From contig NZ_JAFIRA010000038.1 in the NCBI RefSeq assembly GCF_022848905.1, forward strand, positions 1-39,260: a DNA stretch of 39,260 nucleotides, in the 5' to 3' direction. Position numbers and translations under genes: made by a program. Below the pieces are notes generated by a model. The model had not been told where the DNA came from, searched no databases, and was given only the letters and a program-made list of their open reading frames with translations. This document shows positions 16,620-23,028 of this stretch, piece by piece. The DNA is from Thermostichus vulcanus str. 'Rupite'. GTDB taxonomy: Bacteria > Cyanobacteriota > Cyanobacteriia > Thermostichales > Thermostichaceae. Within the stretch, counting starts at the first letter, position 1; every line of letters starts with the position of its first letter.

Positions 16620-17041
16620 ATGGACTCCCCAGACCTTCCCGCTCAGCGATAGGGATCCCTATAGGCTTGCTCATGCTCCTGTTGCCCGCTTGTCGAGATT
16701 CGACAGAATATATGCCGATCAACCCGCAAGCCTTTCGGGAACAGTACAATCTCTCTGGCGCATCCGAACCGGCCCAGATCGGGATCCAGCTGTTGCAGCG
16801 CTACCGCCAGGAGCCAGAAGGTCGCCAAGGGGAGTCTCTGCACATTCGGTATTTACCTGACCAGAAGGCGGAGATTCTCTTGACTATTGAGGGCTTGGCT
16901 GATGATTCGGTGCAGGGGAAGCGTTATCGCCTAGAAATGGGCTGGACGGAAGCCGGTTGGCAGATGGAAACCGTGGGATCCCAGCAGCGCTGTTGGCCGG
17001 GGCGTGGACATCCAAACTGGTCGAACCAACCCTGTGTTTAA
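16616..17041 (+). CDS. Predicted small lipoprotein of unknown function
   Basis: 141 residues. The N-terminus has basic residues, a hydrophobic stretch (IGIPIGLLMLLLPAC) and a lipobox LLPAC with Cys26, so it is predicted to be exported and lipid-anchored. The mature part is polar with Tyr/Gln-rich segments and two Cys near the C-terminus (QRCWPG and QPCV) that might form a disulfide. I recognise no domain. The ATG overlaps the TGA of the TPR gene, which implies translational coupling and a shared envelope-related job. Confidence 0.75.
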   Translation: MNGLPRPSRSAIGIPIGLLMLLLPACRDSTEYMPINPQAFREQYNLSGASEPAQIGIQLLQRYRQEPEGRQGESLHIRYLPDQKAEILLTIEGLADDSVQGKRYRLEMGWTEAGWQMETVGSQQRCWPGRGHPNWSNQPCV

Positions 17042-17135
17042 GTGGCAACTGCGGGATATCCGTGACCAAAACTGCAAAATCAGGGATCCCCTTTGCCCTA
17101 AAATCCACAAGCACTCACGTTAATGCTGCAACACA

Positions 17136-17840
17136 ATGACATCCATGAAAACGGTACTGGTCACTGGGGCAAGTCGCGGGCTGGGGTTGGAATACGTCAA
17201 GCAACTGGTGGCCAAGGGCTATCGGGTTTTTGCCGCTTCTCGCCAACCGGTGGAGGCTCTGAGCAAGCTGGCCTTTGACTTCCCTGATCAGGTGGAGTGG
17301 GTGCCGTTGGATGTGACCGATGAGGCTTCCATTCAAGCCGCTGTAGCCGCCGTAGGGGCCAAAACCCCCCAGTTGGATATCTTGATCAACTGTGCTGGGC
17401 TGGGGGAATGGCTCACCTTCGGCCAAACCCAGAAAGAGCCTTTTATGAGGATTCTGGAAACCAACACTGTTGCACCGGTCATGGTTACCCAGGCGTTTTA
17501 CCCATTGCTCAAGGCAGCAGGCACCAGCATTGTTGCCAACATGAGCTCTTTAATTGGCTCGATTGCCCACAAGCCCATTTTGGTTAAGGGGGGCTATGCC
17601 TACTCCGCCAGTAAAGCAGCCCTGAATATGCTTACCAAGTACATGTCGATTGAGTTGGCCCCGGATGGGATTATCTTGGCAGCCCTTAGCCCTGGCTGGG
17701 TGAAAACGGATATGGGCGGGCCAGATGCCCCCCTCACGGCACCGGAATCGATTGCTGGGTTGATCAAAGTGATTGAAAAGCTTACCCCCGAGTTGACCGG
17801 GCGCTATTGGCACTACGATGGCTCCGAGTTGCCCTGGTGA
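17136..17840 (+). CDS. SDR-family oxidoreductase (C-factor-like)
   Basis: 234 residues, a classical SDR with TGASRGLG (10-17), NCAG (85-88), catalytic Ser138 and the YSASK motif (Tyr156, Lys160). Overall pattern (GLEYVKQLVAKGYRVFAASR, LSPGWVKTDMGG) is that of the short C-factor/CsgA-like SDRs. Substrate unknown. ATG 17136 is used; ATG 17145 (three codons in) would also serve. It is convergent with the LysR gene, 69 bases away. Confidence 0.9.
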   Translation: MTSMKTVLVTGASRGLGLEYVKQLVAKGYRVFAASRQPVEALSKLAFDFPDQVEWVPLDVTDEASIQAAVAAVGAKTPQLDILINCAGLGEWLTFGQTQKEPFMRILETNTVAPVMVTQAFYPLLKAAGTSIVANMSSLIGSIAHKPILVKGGYAYSASKAALNMLTKYMSIELAPDGIILAALSPGWVKTDMGGPDAPLTAPESIAGLIKVIEKLTPELTGRYWHYDGSELPW

Positions 17841-17909
17841 GGATCCCGGCTTTGGGGGCTGACAAGGATCTGAACGGAAGTAGGCCGGCCCAGGTACTTC
17901 TCCATCTGC

Positions 17910-18833
17910 TCATGGGGGAAAAGATGGGGCAACCACCTGTTCAAGCAGGTCTTCAAAGGCTTGGGCGGCGCGAGAGGTATAGCGTTGTCGATGTTTGAGC
18001 AGCAAAAAGGGGCGTTGCAGAGCATCCGATCCAGAGGTTAGGGGCACCGCCTGTAAGTCTCCCAAGCGGACTTCATTGCGGATCATCATTTCTGAGATCG
18101 CAGCGGCAGCGGATCCCTGGCTCACCAGAGCTTTCACCATTTCCCCACTTTGCAGTTGCAAGATCACCGATAGAGACTCCGGTGGGATCCCCCATTGGGC
18201 GAGGGCGGCTTCAAAGTGTTGTTGTGTGCCAGATCCCGGTTCCCGCACAATCCAGTCGGTTGTTGTCAGCTCGGCAATAGAGACCTCCCGCCGATGGAAC
18301 CAAGGGTGTTTCGGCCCAACGATGACGCAAAGGCGATCCCAGCCGATGATTCGCTGCTCCAGCTGGGTTTGATCCTCTGATCGCACCACCCCTTCCACCA
18401 AACCCAAATCAAAATCTCCCCGCAGAACCCCTTCACCAATGGCTTCGGTATTGGCCAGGGTGCAATGCACTCGTATGCCCGGATAACGCTGCTTGTAGGT
18501 GCTGATGCGATAGGGCAGCCAGTAGTTGCCGATGGTGAGGCTGGATCCCAGGTGCAGCTCCCCCATTTGTAACTGGTTGAGCTCCCGCAAGCCCTGTTCC
18601 AGTTGGTGAACTTGGTCGAGGATTTGTTGGGCGTGGGTCTGCAGCCAACGTCCGGCTTCGGTTAATTCCACCCGACGCCCCAGGCGGTGAAACAACCGGC
18701 TCCCGTAGCTGCGTTCCAGGGTTTGGATGGCAGCACTGACGGCAGGTTGGGTGATGAATAGGGCGGTGGCGGCACGGGTGAAATGCAGATGCTCCGCTAC
18801 AGCCAGAAAGATGCGCAGTTGTTCTAAGGTCAT
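17910..18833 (-). CDS. LysR-family transcriptional regulator
   Basis: 307 residues. The winged helix-turn-helix is at 1-60 (MTLEQLRIFLAVAEHLHFTR, ITQPAVSAAIQTLE, LFHRLGRRVELTEAG). The linker helix and the periplasmic-binding-like effector domain follow (GELHLGSSLTIGNYWLP, VEGVV, IVREPGSGT). It is transcribed divergently from the TauE/SafE permease with a 111-base shared region. By the usual LysR rule it probably regulates that gene and itself. The effector is unknown. In sequence style it is CbbR/CysB-like, but subfamily cannot be fixed by eye. Confidence 0.93.
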   Translation of the reverse strand: MTLEQLRIFLAVAEHLHFTRAATALFITQPAVSAAIQTLERSYGSRLFHRLGRRVELTEAGRWLQTHAQQILDQVHQLEQGLRELNQLQMGELHLGSSLTIGNYWLPYRISTYKQRYPGIRVHCTLANTEAIGEGVLRGDFDLGLVEGVVRSEDQTQLEQRIIGWDRLCVIVGPKHPWFHRREVSIAELTTTDWIVREPGSGTQQHFEAALAQWGIPPESLSVILQLQSGEMVKALVSQGSAAAAISEMMIRNEVRLGDLQAVPLTSGSDALQRPFLLLKHRQRYTSRAAQAFEDLLEQVVAPSFPP

Positions 18834-18944
18834 CGGCGTGACTCAGGATCATCATCTCAATTTATCGTTTTTAGAAAAAAAACTATTTGCTCTTATGAAT
18901 TGCCTCCTTTACTGTCAAGACAGAGTTGTATCATTGGTGGCATC
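18834..18944. promoter_or_regulatory. Divergent LysR/TauE control region
   Basis: AT-rich stretch between two divergent starts. An imperfect dyad, TTATCGTTTTTAG and then AAAAAAACTATTTG (about 18861-18891), stands out against GC-rich surroundings and includes spacings compatible with the LysR consensus T-N11-A. Operator role is inferred only. Confidence 0.35.
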
Positions 18945-19697
18945 GTGACTTGGTGGTTAACCTTTTTGGTGGGCTGTGGGATTGGCTTCTGTGCCGGAAT
19001 GTTTGGGTTAGGCGGTAGCTCTTTGGGCACACCCCTGCTGCGTCTGCTGGGAATGCCTGCCCTTTTGGCCTTGGCGAGTCCTCTGCCGCTCACCCTGCCC
19101 AGTGCGTTGGGAGGGGTGGTCACGTTTCAAAAGCAAGGCTTAATTCATTGGCCGGTGGTGGGTCGGACGGTGGCTTGGGGGATCCCGGCGGTGGCCTTGG
19201 GGTCTTGGACGACGAAGTTTGTGCCGGGGGTGGTGCTGATGCTGCTGACGGCGGTGTTTATTTTGGGGATTGGAGTGTACGGTGTCAGCGGCTTACGGGG
19301 TTTCTTGCCGAGCGAAGGAGAAAAGCAGTTGCACCTGGAGCGGATCCCGGTGGGTTCGGTGCTGCTGAATTTCCTCAACGGGGTACTGGCCAATGGGGGT
19401 GGGTTGGTCTTGGTGCCTTTCTACCAGTTGGGGGTCGGACTGGATCTGCGGGGTGCTTTGGCCAGTTCTTTGGCTTCAGTGGCATTGTTGGCGATCCCAG
19501 AGATTTGGGTACACAGCAGTCTCGGCCATATTGATTGGGGCACCACCTTCTGGCTGGGGTTGGGGGTGTTCCCCTTTACGGTGTTAGGAGGCAAATTGGC
19601 TCTACGGCTATCCACGCCCCTGCTGACCCGCCTGTACGGAGGATTTTTGGTAGTGCTGGCCCTTTACTTTGGCATTCGGGAGATTCAGCAGTTCTAG
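18945..19697 (+). CDS. TauE/SafE-family anion exporter
   Basis: 250 residues with about seven to eight hydrophobic segments and the internal duplication typical of the family: GCGIGFCAGMFGLGGSSLG in the first half and NFLNGVLANGGGLVLVPF in the second. These permeases move sulfite, sulfoacetate or other organic anions across the cytoplasmic membrane. GTG 18945 is the likely start; a TTG at 18900 would add residues unlike a membrane N-terminus. The divergent LysR gene suggests substrate-controlled expression, and a sulfite reductase gene lies 4.4 kb away, but a sulfite substrate is not proven. Confidence 0.88.
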   Translation: MTWWLTFLVGCGIGFCAGMFGLGGSSLGTPLLRLLGMPALLALASPLPLTLPSALGGVVTFQKQGLIHWPVVGRTVAWGIPAVALGSWTTKFVPGVVLMLLTAVFILGIGVYGVSGLRGFLPSEGEKQLHLERIPVGSVLLNFLNGVLANGGGLVLVPFYQLGVGLDLRGALASSLASVALLAIPEIWVHSSLGHIDWGTTFWLGLGVFPFTVLGGKLALRLSTPLLTRLYGGFLVVLALYFGIREIQQF

Positions 19698-19776
19698 AGG
19701 TTTGCCCGGGATCCCGGATCGCCCGCCTGTGCAGGTTCGTGAGTGAAGCTTGGGATTTCTTTTGTTTTTCTGGATA

Positions 19777-19821
19777 CCAGGACATGATATGAATGTAAAG
19801 CTTCTTTAAGTTCTGTCCTGG
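19777..19821 (+). repeat. Inverted repeat in desA leader
   Basis: CCAGGACA (19777-19784) and TGTCCTGG (19814-19821) are perfect 8-base complements, separated by 29 AT-rich bases that include AAGCTT. They sit 18 bases before the desA start codon. As RNA they would form a stem ending just upstream of the ribosome-binding region; as DNA they could be an operator. Confidence 0.6.
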
Positions 19822-19839
19822 AACCACGGATCCGAATTC

Positions 19840-20883
19840 ATGACCTTATCTTTGCCTCCACGTTCTCTGGCGCAGCAGGATACTCAGCCCCTCCCAGAAA
19901 ACCTCAGCACCATTCTCAAGACGTTACCCCGCCAGTGCTTTGAAAAAAATCCTCTCAAAGCCTGGATCTCAGTCCTAATCAGCCTGTTCTCTGTGGCCTT
20001 GGGCTATGCCGCCATCACCTTTCTGCCCAGCTTCCTGCTACCCTTTGCCTGGATCTGGACGGGTACGGCCTTAACCGGGCTGTTTGTATTAGCCCACGAC
20101 TGCGGACATCGCTCTTTTGCCAAACGCCGCTGGGTGAATGACCTGGTGGGCCATGTGCTCATGTTGCCTCTAATCTATCCTTTCCATCCTTGGCGTATTT
20201 TGCACGACCGCCATCACCGCTTTACCAATCAATTGAAGCAAGACAACGCCTGGGAACCCTGGACGCAGGAGGCTTTTTTGGCCAGTGTGCCGGCGATACA
20301 GTCGCTGTATCGGGGATTGCGAGGCTACTTTTGGTGGACGGGATCCATCATTCATTGGCTAACCTTGCACTTTGATTTGCGTCAGTTTTCCGAGCAAGAA
20401 CGCCCCAAGGTGCGGTTGTCCATTGGAGTTTGTTTGGGATTTGCCTTGGTCTTTTTCCCGCTGCTCTTCTACTGGACAGGCGTGTGGGGTGTGGTCAAAT
20501 TTTGGCTGTTGCCCTGGTTGGTTTATCACTTTTGGATGAGCACCTTCACCCTGGTTCACCACACCGATGCCGGAATCCCTTTCCAACCCGCCGAGCGCTG
20601 GAATGCTGCTACAGCTCAACTGACGGGCACCGTTCATTGTGATTACCCCGGTTGGGTAGAGTTTCTCTGCCACGACATCAATGTCCATATTCCCCACCAT
20701 ATTTCGGTGGCCATTCCCTCCTACCATTTGCGCTTGGCACAGCGGAGTTTGGAGGAAAACTGGGGATCCCATCTGCAAAAACGGCACTTTTCCTGGGCTT
20801 TGATGCGGGACATTGTGCACCACTGTCACCTCTATCATCCTCAGAAGGCTTATCAGTCTTTTTCGGATTTGGATCAGGATTGA
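19840..20883 (+). CDS. desA: Acyl-lipid delta-12 (omega-6) fatty acid desaturase
   Basis: 347-residue membrane di-iron desaturase that introduces a second double bond into membrane-lipid acyl chains. The three histidine boxes are HDCGH (86-90), HDRHH (122-126) and HIPHH (283-287). The HDCGHRSF and HIPHHI contexts are those of cyanobacterial DesA rather than DesC or DesB. Hydrophobic spans lie at about 41-80 and 193-240. ATG 19840 is used; upstream reads GGATCCGAATTC directly before it, a natural sequence here. It is convergent with the phosphoesterase gene, 30 bases away. A leader inverted repeat may be relevant to its control. Confidence 0.92.
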   Translation: MTLSLPPRSLAQQDTQPLPENLSTILKTLPRQCFEKNPLKAWISVLISLFSVALGYAAITFLPSFLLPFAWIWTGTALTGLFVLAHDCGHRSFAKRRWVNDLVGHVLMLPLIYPFHPWRILHDRHHRFTNQLKQDNAWEPWTQEAFLASVPAIQSLYRGLRGYFWWTGSIIHWLTLHFDLRQFSEQERPKVRLSIGVCLGFALVFFPLLFYWTGVWGVVKFWLLPWLVYHFWMSTFTLVHHTDAGIPFQPAERWNAATAQLTGTVHCDYPGWVEFLCHDINVHIPHHISVAIPSYHLRLAQRSLEENWGSHLQKRHFSWALMRDIVHHCHLYHPQKAYQSFSDLDQD

Positions 20884-20884
20884 G

Positions 20885-20907
20885 CTCAGATTTAGGGCAA
20901 TTCTGAG
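20885..20907. terminator. Weak hairpin between convergent genes
   Basis: CTCAGA (20885-20890) pairs with TCTGAG (20902-20907) in the 30-base gap between desA and the phosphoesterase gene. There is no T run, so it is only a possible shared terminator. Confidence 0.3.
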
Positions 20908-20913
20908 ATCCTG

Positions 20914-22125
20914 CTAATCCCGACACAGGGATCCAATCCGACCTTGACAGGTGGCGATTTCTTCAGGGCTAAGGGCATCCCAGTTCACATCCCGACGCAG
21001 CACCAAGCCGTTGTGTCCAGTGATGAAACGGGGCAATTCCGCCTGCTCGATCACGCTCAGATCCCGCATGTGATAGGTGGTGTAGTAGGTGATATCCGGA
21101 GTCGCAAAATCTACATCGACTAGGGTAAGAGTCTTGCGCGGCGGCAGGGGACTATCCAGGAGAGGTCGGGGGCCGGAGCCGAGGATGCCGCAGTGGAGCA
21201 GTTGCAGTTTGCCTTTGTGGCCGGGGTAATAGCCGTGGTGGTGGCCACTGATGTAGGTGTGGACGCGGTACTTCTCCAGCAGGGCGCGTTTGGCATCCGC
21301 CTCTAGCAAGACTTCCCCCGGATCGTTGCGCCCAACGGTGATGGCGTAGAGGGGCAAATGTCCGATTACAATGCGCAGTTTGGCCGCTTGCGCCCGTTCG
21401 CTCGCCAGTGCCGCTTCAGCCCATTCCATCTGTTCGGGTGGGATGAAGTTACAGGTGGCATCCCAGGTGAGGTAGAACACATCGTCTTTTTCAAAGGTGT
21501 AGTAGAAGGGGAAGTCCCCCCGATCCACAAAGGTCAGGCCCGGATCATGGGCCGGATCGTTCCAAAATTCGCGGGCCAGATCCCGTTCTTTTTGAAAGAG
21601 AAATCCGCCTCGTGTGGAACGGGCACAGGAGGCATCGTGATTGCCTAAGGTAAAACCATAGGGGATCTTTGCCTCCCGGATGGGGCCTGCCACATGCCGG
21701 TCAAAGGCCGCCCACATGGCCCGGATGCGTTCTTCGGAAAGGCGGGGATCCTGTCCCGCCACCATATCTCCTCCCCCCAAGACAATATCCGGCTGAAAGT
21801 AGGGGATGAGCCCAATGCCGCGATCCACTTCCGGGTCGTACTCCACTGAGCCATAGGCTGCATTCATGTCGCTAATCACCAACAGGCGCAGATCTCGGCG
21901 GGGGGGAATAAACAGGCCATTGGGGGCAGCCGGGTGGGCCACCACTGTAGCAGTGGGAACAGGGGTGGGTGGGGGCGGCGTAGGTGAGGATCCCGTCGCT
22001 TGGGCTGAAGGCATTGGTGTAGGAGATACAGAAGAAGCCTGCTGCCGACTGGCCAGATAGGCCCCTGCCATTCCACTGCCACTGGCTAACCCCAACAGAC
22101 CCAGCATGAGTTTGCGCCGTTGCAT
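20914..22125 (-). CDS. Exported calcineurin-like metallophosphoesterase
   Basis: About 403 residues. The N-terminus MQRRKLMLGLLGLASGSG is a Tat-like signal peptide. A Ser/Pro/Thr linker (about 33-60) and then the metallophosphoesterase core follow. Metal ligands are in ISDMNAAYG, GGGDMV, GNHD, VIGHLPLYA and GHHHGYYPGH. The fold uses two metal ions to cleave phosphate esters; substrate unknown. The frame stays open up to 22431, but the region before 22125 lacks protein-like character and would hide the signal peptide, so ATG 22125 is preferred. Export suggests periplasmic phosphate scavenging or envelope turnover. Confidence 0.87.
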   Translation of the reverse strand: MQRRKLMLGLLGLASGSGMAGAYLASRQQASSVSPTPMPSAQATGSSPTPPPPTPVPTATVVAHPAAPNGLFIPPRRDLRLLVISDMNAAYGSVEYDPEVDRGIGLIPYFQPDIVLGGGDMVAGQDPRLSEERIRAMWAAFDRHVAGPIREAKIPYGFTLGNHDASCARSTRGGFLFQKERDLAREFWNDPAHDPGLTFVDRGDFPFYYTFEKDDVFYLTWDATCNFIPPEQMEWAEAALASERAQAAKLRIVIGHLPLYAITVGRNDPGEVLLEADAKRALLEKYRVHTYISGHHHGYYPGHKGKLQLLHCGILGSGPRPLLDSPLPPRKTLTLVDVDFATPDITYYTTYHMRDLSVIEQAELPRFITGHNGLVLRRDVNWDALSPEEIATCQGRIGSLCRD

Positions 22126-22578
22126 TGGCCTGATTGCCCCAACTCTCCAGGGGTATTTTAGAAAATGAATTCCGAGCTGGCGAATCGAAGAGGGGTAGGG
22201 AGCAAGTTTGTGTTTGTGCAGATCAGCCGAGAGGAGAAGGGGAGGATTTTGGCCGACAGGATTTGAGACAGACCCGTTTACCGTTTTTCCCAACTTCATA
22301 GGGGATTTGAGGTAGCCTAAAATCCCGGCAGACAGGAGATCCATCTGTATGCGCTGGAGTAGGGAAAGGACTTTGCCCCGCAGCGGGAGGTGTCGGGAAA
22401 AGCTGTCTTGATAGTTGTCAACAGTTGTCAATCGTTGTCAGAATCGTTTCTCTCTAAGAATTAGGCACCAGCTAGCTTCGACATAATATTAAGGTATGTT
22501 TATCTCTGAGTTTCAATGCTAGCCTAGAACTAATAGGTAATTGCCTATCTCAGACTTAGTATGACCTGAGGTTACCTC
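22126..22578. promoter_or_regulatory. Divergent leader region, phosphoesterase/fur
   Basis: 450 bases without a gene. It holds the triple decamer repeat at 22411-22440, an AT-rich segment at about 22470-22560 with a short dyad ATAGG-TAATTG-CCTAT (22533-22548), and the inverted repeat over the fur start. These are plausible control elements for the Fur-family gene. The left half shows nothing recognisable. Confidence 0.4.
22411..22440. repeat. Three tandem decamers with core GTTGTCA
   Basis: ATAGTTGTCA, ACAGTTGTCA and ATCGTTGTCA follow each other without gaps, so the invariant GTTGTCA core recurs every 10 bases, one helical turn. They lie 139 bases upstream of the Fur-family start. Such phasing suits cooperative protein binding on one face of DNA. 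Read on the minus strand the cores contain TGACAAC, partly like a -35 box. Confidence 0.7.
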
Positions 22579-22579
22579 A
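22567..22579. promoter_or_regulatory. Inverted repeat overlapping fur start codon
   Basis: TGAGGT (22567-22572) and ACCTCA (22574-22579) form a perfect 13-base dyad around one T. The left arm holds the only Shine-Dalgarno-like bases (GAGG) and the right arm ends on the A of the ATG. It may be a DNA operator or a tiny RNA stem that masks the ribosome-binding site. Confidence 0.5.
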
Positions 22580-23028
22580 TGCCTCGTCCACTGGATTCTT
22601 TAGAAGCGGCTCTGGAGCGTTGTCGTGAATGTAATCTGCGTTTGAGCCGACAGCGTCGGTACATTCTGGAGCTATTGTGGCAATGTGGCGAGCACCTCTC
22701 CGCCCGTGAAATCTACGATCGCCTCAATCAGCAGGGCAAGCCGATTGGCCACACCTCTGTCTATCAAAACCTGGAAGCCCTAGCCAGTCATCATGTTGTC
22801 GAGTGTTTGGATCGAGCGGAAGGACGCCGCTACGGCAATCGCACTCATCCCCATAGCCATGTCAATTGCTTGGATAGCGGCCGCATTTTGGATGTGGATG
22901 TCCAATTGCCCCCCGAGTTATTGGCCCAGGTGGAGCAACAAACCGGCACGCAGATTCAGAGCTATCGGATTGAGTTTTTCGGGGTAGAGGGATCCCCACC
23001 TTCCGCATCAACTCCATCCAATTCTTGA
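22579..23028 (+). CDS. Fur-family transcriptional regulator
   Basis: 149 residues. The N-terminal winged helix (LRLSRQRRYILELLWQCGEH, GHTSVYQNLEAL) and the metal-sensing dimerisation domain with HPHSHVNC are clear. The structural-zinc pair normally C-x2-C reads C97-LD-S100 and no C-terminal Cys pair exists, so that zinc site is absent. The pattern (RILDVDVQLPPELLAQVE, YRIEFFG) resembles the PerR/FurC-like branch of cyanobacteria, linked to peroxide response, but Fur or Zur function cannot be excluded. It ends one base before the convergent DUF255 gene, so the two 3' ends abut. Confidence 0.9.
   Translation: MPRPLDSLEAALERCRECNLRLSRQRRYILELLWQCGEHLSAREIYDRLNQQGKPIGHTSVYQNLEALASHHVVECLDRAEGRRYGNRTHPHSHVNCLDSGRILDVDVQLPPELLAQVEQQTGTQIQSYRIEFFGVEGSPPSASTPSNS

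Noticed and set aside
19828-19842. GGATCCGAATTCATG before desA looks like a BamHI-EcoRI cloning junction
   Set aside because: GGATCC is part of the genome-wide iterated palindrome here, and flanking sequence is continuous cyanobacterial DNA on both sides, so vector contamination is not needed to explain it.
22126-22431. 102-residue N-terminal extension of the metallophosphoesterase
   Set aside because: It would bury the Tat-like signal peptide that begins at 22125 and has no domain character.
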